DNA from: Sphingobium sp. Cam5-1
Lineage (GTDB): Bacteria > Pseudomonadota > Alphaproteobacteria > Sphingomonadales > Sphingomonadaceae
Reading direction: 5' to 3'
NCBI RefSeq assembly: GCF_015693305.1
Contig: NZ_CP065138.1
Location: 62,001 to 126,000, forward strand
Length of the DNA: 64,000 nucleotides
Part shown: in pieces, positions 7,674 through 17,066 of the stretch
Numbering within the stretch: the stretch's first letter is position 1
Layout: each line of letters opens with the position of its first letter
Translations under genes and position numbers: made by a program
Notes under the pieces: model-generated
The model's input: only the letters and a program-made list of their open reading frames with translations
Told to the model about the DNA's origin: nothing
Databases searched by the model: none

Positions 7674-8330
7674 TTATTTGCCAGCAGCAGCCGGGCCGGT
7701 CGCCGGAGCCGCGTTGGCCGGAGCCTTGCCTTCGACGCTTTCGGCGGCGTTCGTGGCGTTGGCGGCGGCTTCGCCTGGCGTTGCGCTCGCTTCGGCGGGT
7801 GCGGCATCGGCGGCTGGCAGGGGCAGGTTGGAGCCCTGCGTGTTGAGCCATGCGATCAGGTTGGCGCGGTCGACCGGGTTGCCGAGGCCCGCGAAGGTCA
7901 TCTTGGTACCGGGCGCGAATTCACGCGGGCTGGTCAGCCAGTGATCCAGATTCTCGAAGGTCCAGTTGCCGCCCTTGCTCTTGAGCGCGTCGGAGAAGGC
8001 GAAGCCAGCCTTGCCCTGACCGATCGGTTCGCCAACGGTCGCGAACAGGTTGGGACCGATGCCGTTGGCGCCGCCCTGGTTGACGGTGTGGCATGCGGCG
8101 CACTTGGCGAAGACCTTTTCACCGGCGGCGACGTCCGCGCTGGCGAGAAGCGTGTTCAGGCCCGGACCAGCAGCAGCGCCTGCGCCCTCGGCCTCCACGC
8201 CTTCGATCGCGTAGCCCATTTTTTCGGGCCGTTCGTCATGGAAATATTTGGAGCTGACGATGCCGCCACCCAGCGCAATGATCCCCGCAAACAACGCCCA
8301 GCCTGCAATGGTGTTGAAACGATCACTCAT
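7674..8330 (-). CDS. Membrane-anchored class I c-type cytochrome (CycM-like)
   Basis: A 218-residue cytochrome c. Residues 9-27 form an uncleaved membrane anchor (WALFAGIIALGGGIV), followed by a linker and one class I domain (about residues 65-170). The haem attachment motif is CAACH (C77, C80, H81) and the likely distal methionine is M144 in GTKMTF. The C-terminal 45 residues are a low-complexity Ala/Pro/Glu tail. Such proteins shuttle electrons from the bc1 complex to terminal oxidases on the periplasmic side. It diverges from pheA with a 187-bp gap that should carry both promoters. Confidence 0.93.
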   Translation of the reverse strand: MSDRFNTIAGWALFAGIIALGGGIVSSKYFHDERPEKMGYAIEGVEAEGAGAAAGPGLNTLLASADVAAGEKVFAKCAACHTVNQGGANGIGPNLFATVGEPIGQGKAGFAFSDALKSKGGNWTFENLDHWLTSPREFAPGTKMTFAGLGNPVDRANLIAWLNTQGSNLPLPAADAAPAEASATPGEAAANATNAAESVEGKAPANAAPATGPAAAGK

Positions 8331-8517
8331 TTCGCTTGGATTCCCTTGAATTTCTGTTCTGGCGGCTTGGTTTCCGCGCCCCCTCTAGCGCGCTGCCATA
8401 ATGAGGCAAGAGCGAACGTGCAAGCATGGTTGGAAGCTGTAACGCCTTCGTCGGTGTCAGTCGGGGATTTCGACACGCTTGCGCGCGCGGGGAGGAGTGC
8501 CTAAGCGCGCTTCATCC

Positions 8518-9408
8518 ATGGAAAACTATCCTGCCCCCGCCCGCGCGCTGGTCGCGGAACTCGCCGAAAAGGCCGCAGCCGACCCGTCGCGCGCCATCGC
8601 CTATCAGGGCGCGCCGGGCGCCAATTCGCACCTTGCCGCGCTTGGCTATGCGCCCGATTGGGTGCCGCTGCCCTGCTTTGCCTTTGAAGATGCGATCGAT
8701 GCGGTGCGCAATGGTTTGGCGGCGCGGGCGATCATTCCGATCGAAAACAGCCTTCACGGCCGGGTCGCCGACATGCATTTCCTGCTGCCCGAATCGGGGC
8801 TGCACATCGTTGATGAATATTTCCTGCGCATCCGCCACTGCCTGATGGCGGTCGATGACAGCCCGGTCAAAAGCGCGATCAGCCATCCTCAGGCGCTGGG
8901 CCAATGCCGTCATTATCTGCGCGAGCGGGGTATCCAGCCGGTTACCTATGCCGACACGGCGGGGGCTGCGGCGCTGGTCGCGGAATCGCGCAAGCCGGGG
9001 GAGGGTGCCGTTGCGCCCTATCTGGCGGCCGAGCTTTATGGCCTGAAGATGGTGGCGGAGAATATCGAGGATAGCGACGACAATATGACGCGCTTCCTGG
9101 TGCTGTCGCGCGAGCCGACCATGCCGGAACCCGATGATGGGCCGGTAATGACGACGTTCCTGTTTGAGGTGAAGAATGTCCCCGCCGCGCTGTACAAGGC
9201 GATGGGTGGTTTTGCGACGAACGGCGTCAATATGACGAAGCTGGAAAGCTACCAGCGGGGCGCAAGCTTCGCCGCGACGGAGTTCTTCTGCGACATTGAG
9301 GGCATGCCGGGCGACCCCGCCGTGGATCGTGCGCTCGCCGAACTGGAATTCCACAGCAAGTGGGTGCGCATGCTGGGCAGCTATCGTCAGGCGCGGCCAC
9401 GGAGGTGA
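8518..9408 (+). CDS. pheA: Prephenate dehydratase
   Basis: A monofunctional prephenate dehydratase of about 296 residues, converting prephenate to phenylpyruvate in phenylalanine synthesis. The catalytic domain (about residues 20-200) shows IAYQGAPGANSH, PIENSLHGRV, ISHPQALGQC and the NMTRFLVLSR motif carrying the key Thr-Arg-Phe. A C-terminal ACT domain (about 210-290), with FALYKAMGGFATNGVNMTKLES-type features, would sense phenylalanine. No chorismate mutase domain is present. A GGGGAGGAG purine run lies 22 bp before the chosen ATG, so an in-frame GTG at 8497 is a possible alternative start. Confidence 0.95.
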   Translation: MENYPAPARALVAELAEKAAADPSRAIAYQGAPGANSHLAALGYAPDWVPLPCFAFEDAIDAVRNGLAARAIIPIENSLHGRVADMHFLLPESGLHIVDEYFLRIRHCLMAVDDSPVKSAISHPQALGQCRHYLRERGIQPVTYADTAGAAALVAESRKPGEGAVAPYLAAELYGLKMVAENIEDSDDNMTRFLVLSREPTMPEPDDGPVMTTFLFEVKNVPAALYKAMGGFATNGVNMTKLESYQRGASFAATEFFCDIEGMPGDPAVDRALAELEFHSKWVRMLGSYRQARPRR

Positions 9409-10190
9409 TGGGGGGACCTGATGGGGTGACGGGCCGGGCGCTGCTGCCTATAGTCGATCCCATGCTGGCCGCGATCCTTCTTTCCGCTCTTGCCATGAGC
9501 GCGATCGTGGCGGTGCGCTATCTGCTCACCAGCGGCGGTTTCGCGCTGGCGACGCGTGTTCGGCAGCCGGGACTCTATGCCGGGCTGGACCCGCAGATCC
9601 GGCGGGAGATTGCGTGGTCGCTGGCATCGGCGCTGATTTACGGCATTCCGGCGGGCGTGGTCGCCTGGGGATGGCAGGCGCAGGGGTGGACGCGCATCTA
9701 TACGGATGCCGCTGCCTATCCGCTCTGGTATCTGCCTATATCCGTGCTGCTATACCTCGCGGCGCATGACAGCTGGTTTTACTGGACGCATCGCTGGATG
9801 CACCGGCCGCGCCTGTTCCGCGCCGCCCATGCCGTGCATCATGCGAGCCGACCGCCAACGGCCTGGGCAGCGATGAGCTTTCATCCATGGGAGGCGTTAA
9901 GCGGTGCCATCGTCATTCCGGCGCTGGTTTTCCTGATCCCGATCCATGTCGGGGCGTTGGGGTGCGTGCTGACGGTCATGACCGTGATGGGCGTGTCCAA
10001 CCATATGGGGTGGGAGATGTTTCCGCGCTGGATGGTGCAGGGACCGGCGGGCCGCTGGCTGATCACCGCCAGCCATCATCAGCGGCATCATGAACAATAT
10101 AATTGCAATTACGGGCTTTATTTCCGTGTCTGGGACCGGCTGTGCGGGACCGACCGGGGACTGGGCGATTTTAGGAAGGCGCACGGATGA
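9408..10190 (+). CDS. Sterol desaturase/fatty acid hydroxylase family membrane protein
   Basis: A protein of about 260 residues with four or five membrane helices and the eight-histidine di-iron signature of the fatty acid hydroxylase superfamily: HDSWFYWTHRWMH, HAVHHAS and HHQRHHEQYN. These enzymes use a membrane di-iron centre and O2 to hydroxylate or desaturate lipids such as carotenoids or sphingolipids. The substrate is not evident. The ATG at 9408 overlaps the pheA stop (TGATG) with GGAGG very close upstream; ATG 9462 is an alternative. Its stop overlaps the start of the DUF2141 gene. Confidence 0.88.
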   Translation: MGGPDGVTGRALLPIVDPMLAAILLSALAMSAIVAVRYLLTSGGFALATRVRQPGLYAGLDPQIRREIAWSLASALIYGIPAGVVAWGWQAQGWTRIYTDAAAYPLWYLPISVLLYLAAHDSWFYWTHRWMHRPRLFRAAHAVHHASRPPTAWAAMSFHPWEALSGAIVIPALVFLIPIHVGALGCVLTVMTVMGVSNHMGWEMFPRWMVQGPAGRWLITASHHQRHHEQYNCNYGLYFRVWDRLCGTDRGLGDFRKAHG

Positions 10191-10624
10191 AGGGAAAATT
10201 GCTGCTCGCGGCCGGGGCCATGTTGACCCTGCCCGGCGCCGCGCCGGTGGGCCAGCCGCAGCCGATCAGCATCGGGGTTGAAGGCCTGCGATCGCTCAAG
10301 GGCAACCTGCTCGTCTGCGTCGCCCGGTCGCCCGCCTATTTTCCCGATTGCAGCCATGATCCCGATAAGCGCCATCTGGTCGTCGCCGCCACATCAGAGG
10401 CGATCCCGTTGGGTGATCTGGCGCCGGGGATCTATGGCGTTGCGATCATTCATGATGAAAATGGCAATGGGAAGCTCGACACTTTCGTCGGCATCCCGCG
10501 CGAGGGCGTGGGCTTTTCCCGGAACCCGGCCATAAGGTTCGGCGCGCCCAGCTTCCGTTCGGCGCAATTCACCGTGACCGGATCGGCGATGCGTCAGGAC
10601 ATAAAGGTCAAATATTTCCTCTGA
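10187..10624 (+). CDS. DUF2141 domain exported protein
   Basis: A 145-residue protein with a signal peptide (KGKLLLAAGAMLTLPGAA, cut near residue 20) and a DUF2141 domain. Family marks are the strand GNLLVCV, the YGVAIIHDENGNGKLDTFVGIPREGVGFSRNP region, and a C-terminal beta strand DIKVKYFL. DUF2141 proteins are small periplasmic beta-sandwich proteins of unknown function, often near sterol desaturase or carotenoid genes. The ATGA overlap with the hydroxylase supports a shared operon and possibly a linked role in membrane lipids. Confidence 0.9.
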   Translation: MKGKLLLAAGAMLTLPGAAPVGQPQPISIGVEGLRSLKGNLLVCVARSPAYFPDCSHDPDKRHLVVAATSEAIPLGDLAPGIYGVAIIHDENGNGKLDTFVGIPREGVGFSRNPAIRFGAPSFRSAQFTVTGSAMRQDIKVKYFL

Positions 10625-10696
10625 CTGCGCGCCGCCGGAACTGTAATGGCAGCGAAACATTCTAAAAGCTGACCATATTGATGGAACAGGGGATTT

Positions 10697-11539
10697 ATGA
10701 ACCATCGACAGATATTGTTCGCGGGCCTTGCCTTTATTGCGCTGGGTGCCGCTGACACGGCTTTTGCCCAGACGAACGATAGCAATGTGCTGACCGTCGG
10801 GATCGGCGCCGCCGTCATTCCCAGCTATGAAGGGTCGGATGACTATCGGGTGATCCCCGTCCCCCAACTGCGCGGCAAGGTGAGCGATTTCGCCTTCTGG
10901 ACGCGCGGGCCGAGTCTGTATTTCGATGTGATCCCCAATCGGGGGCAGGACATCGACCTGCAAATGGGGCCGGTGGCGGGCGTCCGTTTCGATCGGTCGA
11001 GCATCAAGAATATCAAGGATGACGCGGTGCGCGCGCTTGGTAAGCGCGATAAGGCGGTGGAACTGGGCGGCTTTGTCGGCATCGGCAAGACCGGCATCAT
11101 CACCAGCGCCTACGACAATCTGTCGGTGCGCGTGGCCGTGACCAAGGATGTCGCGGGCGCGCATGAAAGCTTCATCGTGACGCCAGCGATCGAATATTTC
11201 ACCCCGCTTTCCACGCGCAGCTTCGTGGGTCTGGGCGTGTCGGCCGATTATGTGGGCAAGAAATATGGCCGCTATTATTATGATGTTGATGCCGCCGGGG
11301 CGCTGGCATCCGGTCTTCCGGAATATTCGCGCGCGGGCGATGGGTCGGGTTTCAAGAAGGTTGGCGTCAACCTGACCGGGGGCCTGTCATTGTCGGGCGA
11401 TATTCGTAAAGGCTGGGCCTTGTTCGCGCTGGGCGGCTATTCACGGATGCTGGGCGACTATGCGGACTCGCCCATCGTGAGCATCGCAGGGTCGAAGAAC
11501 CAATGGATCGGCGCGGTCGGCGTTGGCTATACCTTCTGA
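10697..11539 (+). CDS. MipA/OmpV family outer membrane protein
   Basis: A 280-residue protein with a signal peptide ending at TAFAQ (residue 25), followed by alternating amphipathic strands and a C-terminal GVGYTF ending in phenylalanine, as in beta-barrel proteins. The motifs VIPSYEGSDDYRVIPVP and GYSRMLGDYADSPI are typical of MipA/OmpV. MipA scaffolds peptidoglycan enzymes in E. coli; OmpV-like members are outer-membrane channels. The exact role is unknown. It has its own upstream gap of 72 bp containing GGAACAGGGG ahead of the ATG. Confidence 0.92.
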   Translation: MNHRQILFAGLAFIALGAADTAFAQTNDSNVLTVGIGAAVIPSYEGSDDYRVIPVPQLRGKVSDFAFWTRGPSLYFDVIPNRGQDIDLQMGPVAGVRFDRSSIKNIKDDAVRALGKRDKAVELGGFVGIGKTGIITSAYDNLSVRVAVTKDVAGAHESFIVTPAIEYFTPLSTRSFVGLGVSADYVGKKYGRYYYDVDAAGALASGLPEYSRAGDGSGFKKVGVNLTGGLSLSGDIRKGWALFALGGYSRMLGDYADSPIVSIAGSKNQWIGAVGVGYTF

Positions 11540-11615
11540 TCTTGTGCGGATAGGGTGACGCCCCACATAAGGCGCTGTATGGACGCGGCACCCAAGCGCA
11601 ACAAGGCAGGAGAAT

Positions 11616-12533
11616 ATGGCAGTGGCGACCCTAGGAATGAGCGACACCGATAAGGCAGCGGTGGAGGCGTTCCGCCGTGACGTGGTAGACCCGTCGCGCA
11701 CCAGCCTTGTCATCGTCGATTTCTGGGCGGAATGGTGCGGCCCCTGCAAGCAATTGACGCCGGTCATCGAAAAGGTCTGCGCCGACTATGCGTCCAAGGG
11801 CGTGAAGCTGGTGAAGATCAACGTCGATGAGAATAAGTTCATCGCCGCCCAGTTCCGCGTCCAGTCGATCCCGACCGTCTATGCCGTGTTCCAGGGCCAG
11901 CCGGTCGCTGACCTGAGCCAGGCGCGGACCGAGGGGCAGTTGAAGCAATATCTCGACCAGTTGCTGGCGCAGTTGCCGATCGAATCGGACGAGAAGACGC
12001 AGCTGGAGGAAATCGCCCCGCTCATCGAAATGGGCGAGGAAATGCTGGCGGGTGGGGAGCCCGACCGGGCGCTTTCGGTGTTCGAGCAGATCGGCCAGAT
12101 GGTGCCGGACAATGGTGAGGTTGCCTCGGGCCATGCCCGCGCGCTGGTGGCGCTTGGCCGACTGGACGAGGCGGAGGGGGTGCTGGCCGCTCTGCCCGCC
12201 GATGTTGCCAAGGATCAGGCGATCGACCGCGCTCGCGCAGCCCTTGCTCTGGCGCGCGACGCAAAGCCCGTTGCCGACCTGTCCGGGGTCGAGGCGAAAG
12301 TCGCCGCCAATCCCGACGATCATGAGGCGCGCTTCGAACTGGCGGGCGGCCTGATGGCGAATGGCGAGCGGGACCGGGCCGCCGAAGAATTGCTGGAGAT
12401 CGTCCGCCGCGACCGCGAATGGAATGAAGGCGCGGCAAAGGCGCAACTGCTCAAGCTGTTCGAGGCTACCGGCCTTGAAGACCCTTGGGTCGCGGGGCAG
12501 CGGCGGAAATTGTCGCAGATCCTCTTTTCCTGA
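11616..12533 (+). CDS. Thioredoxin-TPR protein, CnoX/YbbN type
   Basis: A 305-residue cytoplasmic protein: an N-terminal thioredoxin domain (residues 10-120) with active site WCGPC (C41, C44), followed by TPR-like helical repeats (about 125-300). This is the layout of CnoX (YbbN), a redox-controlled holdase that hands clients to GroEL or DnaK. E. coli CnoX has an inactive SXXC site, whereas alphaproteobacterial members keep CxxC and can also reduce disulfides. The ATG follows GGCAGGAG. The next gene, a LON-domain protein, also concerns protein quality control. Confidence 0.92.
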   Translation: MAVATLGMSDTDKAAVEAFRRDVVDPSRTSLVIVDFWAEWCGPCKQLTPVIEKVCADYASKGVKLVKINVDENKFIAAQFRVQSIPTVYAVFQGQPVADLSQARTEGQLKQYLDQLLAQLPIESDEKTQLEEIAPLIEMGEEMLAGGEPDRALSVFEQIGQMVPDNGEVASGHARALVALGRLDEAEGVLAALPADVAKDQAIDRARAALALARDAKPVADLSGVEAKVAANPDDHEARFELAGGLMANGERDRAAEELLEIVRRDREWNEGAAKAQLLKLFEATGLEDPWVAGQRRKLSQILFS

Positions 12534-12544
12534 CGGCGCGGCCG

Positions 12545-13156
12545 GTGAACCGCGCCCGCGTCTCCATCTTTCCGCTGTCCGGGGCGCTGTTGCTGCCGGG
12601 CATGGACATGCCGCTGCATATATTTGAGCCGCGTTACCGGGCGCTGATCCATGACGCCATGGCGCGGGACCGGCGCATCGGCATGATCCAGCCGCGCGGG
12701 GAGGGGATCAAGCCCGCCCTGTACGATGTCGGATGCCTGGGCCGGATCAGCGAATTCGAAGTGCTGGATGACGGCCGTTTCAACATCATATTGGAAGGAC
12801 TGGCGCGTTTCCGGGTGATCCGCGAACTCGACGTCACCACCGCCTTTCGCCAGATTGAGGCCGATGTCGAGCAGGCGCCGGAGGATGAGGTGCTGCACTC
12901 CGTCGAACGCGCGGCGCTGGAACAGGAATCGCGGCGCTTTGCCGAAGCATTGGGCTATGTTGTGGATTGGACCGCCGTGTCCCGGCTCGACGACACATCG
13001 CTGGTGAACGGCATCGCCCAGATCGCGCCGTTCGATCCGGCCGCCAAGCAGACCTTGCTGGAAGCGGACAGCCTAAGTGAGCGTTGCGACCGCATCATTC
13101 AGCTGATGCAGATCGTCGGGCGGATGGAGCCTGATGGCGGGGCGACGATGCAATGA
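12545..13156 (+). CDS. LON substrate-binding domain protein
   Basis: A protein of about 203 residues made of a single LON N-terminal (PUA-like) domain with no ATPase or protease part. Visible motifs are SIFPLSGALLLPG, LHIFEPRYRALI, RIGMIQP and GLARFRV, all standard for the family. These stand-alone LON-domain proteins are widespread in alphaproteobacteria and of unclear function. The GTG start is chosen 11 bp after the thioredoxin gene; a CTG overlapping that stop is possible. The stop overlaps the start of the Trm112-like gene (ATGA). Confidence 0.9.
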   Translation: MNRARVSIFPLSGALLLPGMDMPLHIFEPRYRALIHDAMARDRRIGMIQPRGEGIKPALYDVGCLGRISEFEVLDDGRFNIILEGLARFRVIRELDVTTAFRQIEADVEQAPEDEVLHSVERAALEQESRRFAEALGYVVDWTAVSRLDDTSLVNGIAQIAPFDPAAKQTLLEADSLSERCDRIIQLMQIVGRMEPDGGATMQ

Positions 13157-13326
13157 TTTCGCCGGACTCTTATCTGTTGGCGAAGCTGGTGTGTCCGGTG
13201 ACGCGGGCGCCGTTGCGGTGGGATGCGGAAAGGAGCGAGCTGGTGTCGGATGCGGCCGGTTTGGCTTTTCCGGTGCGCGATGGCGTGCCGGTGTTAGTGG
13301 TGCGGGAAGCGAGATCGCTGAGTTAA
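13153..13326 (+). CDS. Trm112 family (UPF0434) protein
   Basis: A 57-residue protein starting in an ATGA overlap with the LON-domain gene. It reads LLAKLVCPVTRAPL near the N-terminus, then LVSDAAGLAFPVRDGVPVL, the two conserved blocks of the Trm112/YcaR family. Eukaryotic Trm112 activates several methyltransferases; the bacterial small form is thought to play a similar partner role or to help deacylate lipid A precursors, but this is unsettled. A large palindromic repeat begins immediately after the stop. Confidence 0.88.
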   Translation: MISPDSYLLAKLVCPVTRAPLRWDAERSELVSDAAGLAFPVRDGVPVLVVREARSLS

Positions 13327-13327
13327 A

Positions 13328-13464
13328 AATCCTCCCTATCGAAGATGGGGAGGGGGACCGCCGCCATAGGCGGTGGTGGAGGGGAAAAACGCGCAGGTCT
13401 TGCCAATTTCCCCTCCACCATGCTTCGCATGGTCCCCCTCCCCACGCTTCGCGCAGGGAGGATT
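13328..13464. repeat. Long palindromic intergenic element, family R5
   Basis: Nested inverted repeats: AATCCTCCCT with AGGGAGGATT at the ends, GGGGAGGGGGACC with GGTCCCCCTCCCC inside, and GGTGGAGGGGAAA with TTTCCCCTCCACC further in. The whole 137 bp can fold on itself. It fills the gap between the convergent Trm112 and TlpA genes and may end both transcripts. A looser relative built of the same G/C blocks lies at 46123-46257. Confidence 0.8.
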
Positions 13465-13480
13465 TGAAAGTACAATTACT

Positions 13481-14116
13481 CTAAGACTCCAAAGCCGCCT
13501 CGATCAGGTCCCGGCCTTCCTTGCTGTTCCAGTCCATCGCGCCGATCACGCGCAACATTTCCTTGCCTTCCCGGTCGTACAGCACGGTCGTGGGCAACAT
13601 GCCGGTCGCATAGTGGAAGCCGAACTGGTTTTCCGGATCGATGAAGCTTTTAAGGTGCGGCAGCGCGTGCTTGGCGAAGAAGGGCTTCACCACGCTTTCG
13701 CCCTGGCTGTCCTGGGAGATGGTCAGCACGGCCAGACCCTTGGCCCCGTAAGCCTTGGCGACGGCATCGAGCGTCGGCATTTCCGCGATGCAGGGGGCGC
13801 ACCATGTCGCCCAGAGGTTCACCAGCAACGGCTTGCCCGCGAAATCCTGCAAGGTGGCGTCCTTGCCATCCGGCCCGGCGAAGGCGAAATCGGGGGCGGG
13901 GGTGCCTGCCTTTGAACGGTCGAGCGTGAAGCTGAACGCGCCCTTGCCGCTTTGTGCCGGGCTGGTTGCCTCGCCGCTTGTCGGGGGGACTGGCGCGCTG
14001 CTATTGGCTTGATCTTGCCCCGCGCCCGGCGATTGCCTATCGCACGCGCCGAGGCCAGCCAGCAGGAGCAGTGTCATTACGCAGGGCAAAGTTGATCGGG
14101 ACGGGGAAGGTCGCAC
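13481..14116 (-). CDS. TlpA-like thiol:disulfide lipoprotein
   Basis: A protein of about 211 residues. A GTG start at 14116, preceded by GGAG at 9 bp, gives an Arg-rich N-terminus, a hydrophobic run and the lipobox LGAC, so it should be a lipoprotein facing the periplasm. A linker rich in Ser/Pro/Ala follows, then a TlpA/ResA thioredoxin-like domain (about residues 70-210) with the active site WCAPC in [14 protein letters not shown] and cis-Pro region [12 protein letters not shown]. Such proteins reduce disulfides in apocytochrome c or in other exported proteins. The start lies 19 bp from the divergent argH start. Confidence 0.9.
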   Translation of the reverse strand: MRPSPSRSTLPCVMTLLLLAGLGACDRQSPGAGQDQANSSAPVPPTSGEATSPAQSGKGAFSFTLDRSKAGTPAPDFAFAGPDGKDATLQDFAGKPLLVNLWATWCAPCIAEMPTLDAVAKAYGAKGLAVLTISQDSQGESVVKPFFAKHALPHLKSFIDPENQFGFHYATGMLPTTVLYDREGKEMLRVIGAMDWNSKEGRDLIEAALES

Positions 14117-14135
14117 GGGAGACGGCTCCAACAGC

Positions 14136-15518
14136 ATGTGGGGCGGACGCTTCGCAGCTGGTCCGGCTTCGGTCATGCGCGAGATAAATGCCTCCATCCC
14201 GTTCGACAAGCGATTGTGGAAGCAGGACATCGCCGGGTCCAAGGCGCATGTGGCGATGCTGGCCAAACAGGGCATCGTCGAAGGCGAGGACGCGCAGGCG
14301 ATCACCGAGGGGCTGAACCGCATCGCCGCCGAATATGAAGCGAACGGCGTGCCGGTGAACCTGGACCTTGAAGATATTCACATGGTCACGGAATCGCGGC
14401 TGGCGGAGCTTATCGGCCCGGCGGCGGGGCGGCTGCATACGGCGCGGTCGCGCAATGATCAGGTGGCGACGGATTTCCGCCTGTGGGTGCGCGATGCGAT
14501 TGATGAGGTGCAGGCGGGGCTGAAGGCGCTGCAACAGGCGCTGTTGGCCCGCGCGGAGGAGCATGTTGATGCGGTGATGCCGGGCTTCACGCACCTCCAG
14601 TCCGCGCAGCCGGTGACGCTGGGGCATCATCTGATGGCCTATTTCGAAATGATCCGCCGCGACCGCAGCCGCTTTGCCGATGCGCGCGACCGGCTGAACG
14701 AATGCCCGTTGGGCGCGGCGGCGCTGGCAGGGACGGGCTTCCCGATCGACCGCCATGCGACGGCGGCGGCGCTGGGCTTTGCCAAGCCGACCGACAACAG
14801 CCTCGACAGCGTCAGCGACCGGGACTTCGCGCTCGATTATCTGATGGCGGCAACCCAATGCAGCCTGCATCTGTCGCGGCTGGCGGAGGAATTCATCATC
14901 TGGGCGAGCCAGCCCTTCGGTTTCGTCAAGCTGCCCGACGCCTATTCGACCGGCAGCTCGATCATGCCGCAGAAGCGCAACCCGGACGCCGCCGAACTGG
15001 TGCGCGGCCATGCCGGGCGGATCATGGGCTGCATGACGGCGCTGTGCGTCACGATGAAGGGCCTGCCGCTCGCCTATTCCAAGGATATGCAGGACGACAA
15101 GCCGCCGGTGTTCGAGGCGCATGACCTGCTGGGCCTGTCGATAGCGGCGATGACGGGCATGATCGAGACGGTAACGTTCCGCACCGATCGCATGCGCGGC
15201 CTGGCCGAAAGCGGCTTTGCCACCGCCACCGACCTTGCCGACTGGCTGGTGCGCGAAGCCAATGTGCCGTTCCGCGAGGCGCATCATATCACTGGCCGTG
15301 CCGTCGCGGCGGCGGAGAGCGCGGGCACGCCGCTCGCCGACCTGCCGATCGAGACGCTGAAAGCCATTGACGCCCGGATCGATGAGCGCATCTATGCGGT
15401 GCTGACGGTCGATGCGTCGGTCGCCAGCCGCAAGAGCCATGGCGGCACCGCGCCCGATCAGGTGCGCGCGCGGATCGCGCAGGCGCGGATGGAACAGCCG
15501 CGGGAGAAGACGGCATGA
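14136..15518 (+). CDS. argH: Argininosuccinate lyase
   Basis: ArgH splits argininosuccinate into arginine and fumarate, the last step of arginine synthesis. The 460-residue protein begins MWGGRF as expected and carries [13 protein letters not shown] (about 101-113), the catalytic-histidine segment [10 protein letters not shown] (about 150) and the fumarase/lyase signature [12 protein letters not shown] (273-284). It is divergent from the TlpA gene with almost no intergenic DNA, so its promoter must lie within that gene's 5' end. Its stop overlaps the start of a small lipoprotein gene. Confidence 0.98.
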   Translation: MWGGRFAAGPASVMREINASIPFDKRLWKQDIAGSKAHVAMLAKQGIVEGEDAQAITEGLNRIAAEYEANGVPVNLDLEDIHMVTESRLAELIGPAAGRLHTARSRNDQVATDFRLWVRDAIDEVQAGLKALQQALLARAEEHVDAVMPGFTHLQSAQPVTLGHHLMAYFEMIRRDRSRFADARDRLNECPLGAAALAGTGFPIDRHATAAALGFAKPTDNSLDSVSDRDFALDYLMAATQCSLHLSRLAEEFIIWASQPFGFVKLPDAYSTGSSIMPQKRNPDAAELVRGHAGRIMGCMTALCVTMKGLPLAYSKDMQDDKPPVFEAHDLLGLSIAAMTGMIETVTFRTDRMRGLAESGFATATDLADWLVREANVPFREAHHITGRAVAAAESAGTPLADLPIETLKAIDARIDERIYAVLTVDASVASRKSHGGTAPDQVRARIAQARMEQPREKTA

Positions 15519-15775
15519 AGATCGCCATCAGCCGGAATGTCGCCTTTGCGCTGCTGGTGCTTGGGCTCGCAGCCTGTGGTGGACGCCAGCCTCTGAAGCC
15601 CATTGAAGGGCAGAAAATGCCTGCCGTGCCGGTCGGTGCCGCTGCCGCACCGACCGCGCAGCAACTGATGACTCCCTCCATTCAGGCGCGGCCCGAACGC
15701 AACGTCGAGCTCCTCACCCAATCGGAGGAGCGCAAGGATGATCCGTTCGACCTGCCGCCTGAAAACCAGCCCTGA
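15515..15775 (+). CDS. Small lipoprotein ahead of lysA (LptM-like)
   Basis: An 86-residue lipoprotein with signal peptide and lipobox LAAC (Cys21) followed by [11 protein letters not shown]. Short lipoproteins with CG..(G/Q)PL just after the lipidated cysteine and encoded directly upstream of lysA are the LptM/LppL (YifL) group; E. coli LptM helps mature the LptD-LptE LPS translocon. The rest of the chain is Pro/Ala-rich and probably disordered. Assignment rests on the short motif and location. It overlaps argH by 4 bp and precedes lysA by 25 bp. Confidence 0.75.
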   Translation: MKIAISRNVAFALLVLGLAACGGRQPLKPIEGQKMPAVPVGAAAAPTAQQLMTPSIQARPERNVELLTQSEERKDDPFDLPPENQP

Positions 15776-15800
15776 TACGCTTCGCTAGGACAGACAAGCC

Positions 15801-17066
15801 TTGGACCATTTCGACTATGTGAACGGCGCCATGCATGTGGAGCAGGTGCCGATGGCGGAGATCGCGCAGGCGGTCGGCACGCCGGTCTATATCTATTCGA
15901 CCGCGACCCTGACGCGCCACGTCAATGTCTTTCGCGATGCCCTGTCGCGGCTGGACGATCCGCTGATCGCCTTTGCGGTCAAGGCCAATCCCAATGGCGC
16001 GGTGCTGGCGACGCTGGGAAGACAAGGGCTGGGCGCGGACGTGGTTTCGGGTGGCGAGCTGCTGCGCGCGATCGCGGCGGGCATTCCGGCCAATCGCATC
16101 GTCTTTTCCGGGGTCGGCAAGACCGCCGAAGAGATGCGGCTGGCGCTGGAGCATGGCATTTTCCAGTTCAATCTGGAGAGCGAGCCGGAGGCCGAGATGC
16201 TGTCCGGGGTGGCGCTGTCGATGGGGAAGAAGGCTTCGGTTGCCTATCGCATCAACCCCGATGTGGATGCGGGTACGCATGCCAAGATTTCCACCGGCAA
16301 GTCGGAGAATAAGTTCGGCATTCCCTACGACCGCGCGCTGGAAAGCTATGCCGCGGCGCGCGATCTGCCGGGGCTGGATGTGCAGGGCGTCGCTGTTCAT
16401 ATCGGCAGCCAGCTGACCGACCTTGCTCCGCTTGAGGCGGCCTTCACGAAGGTCGGCGTCCTGATCGAACAGCTCCGCGCCGCTGGGCATGCCATCCGCA
16501 CCGCCGATCTGGGCGGTGGACTCGGCGTCCCCTATGACCCCTCGCTCCCTCTGCCGCCGCTGCCGGAGGCCTATGGCGAAATGGTGACGCGGGTGACGCA
16601 GGGCTGGAATGTGCGCCTGATGTTCGAGCCGGGCCGGGTCATCGTCGGCAATGCGGGTGCGCTGCTGTCGCGCGTGGTGCGCGTCAAGCAGGGCGCGCAG
16701 GCGCCGTTCGTCATCGTCGATGCGGCGATGAACGACCTGATGCGGCCCAGCCTCTATGACGCTTGGCATGATATTCGCGCCGTCGATCCGTCGGGCGCGC
16801 GGGAGACCGCCAATGTGGTGGGGCCGGTCTGTGAGACAGGTGATACCTTCGCCATGCACCGTGACATGGACGTGGTGCAGGCGGGCGATCTGGTCGCCTT
16901 CATGACGGCGGGCGCTTATGGCGCGACCATGGCGGGCACCTATAACAGCCGCCCGCTGACGCCCGAAGTGCTGGTTTCCGGCGACAAATGGGCCGTCGTC
17001 CGCGCCCGTCCGCCGATCGAGGCGCTGATCGAGGCGGACAGCATTCCCGACTGGGTGCAGGGCTGA
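15801..17066 (+). CDS. lysA: Diaminopimelate decarboxylase
   Basis: LysA decarboxylates meso-diaminopimelate to lysine using PLP. The 421-residue protein has the PLP lysine in FAVKANPN (K61), HIGSQLTDL, the GGGLGVPY phosphate-binding loop and EPGRVIVGNAG, then GPVCETGDTF with the active-site cysteine and GAYGATMAGTYNSRP. A TTG start at 15801 is preferred, with AGGA 10 bp upstream; the next ATG (15831) would cut into conserved sequence. The stop overlaps the start of the next gene (TGATG). Confidence 0.97.
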   Translation: MDHFDYVNGAMHVEQVPMAEIAQAVGTPVYIYSTATLTRHVNVFRDALSRLDDPLIAFAVKANPNGAVLATLGRQGLGADVVSGGELLRAIAAGIPANRIVFSGVGKTAEEMRLALEHGIFQFNLESEPEAEMLSGVALSMGKKASVAYRINPDVDAGTHAKISTGKSENKFGIPYDRALESYAAARDLPGLDVQGVAVHIGSQLTDLAPLEAAFTKVGVLIEQLRAAGHAIRTADLGGGLGVPYDPSLPLPPLPEAYGEMVTRVTQGWNVRLMFEPGRVIVGNAGALLSRVVRVKQGAQAPFVIVDAAMNDLMRPSLYDAWHDIRAVDPSGARETANVVGPVCETGDTFAMHRDMDVVQAGDLVAFMTAGAYGATMAGTYNSRPLTPEVLVSGDKWAVVRARPPIEALIEADSIPDWVQG

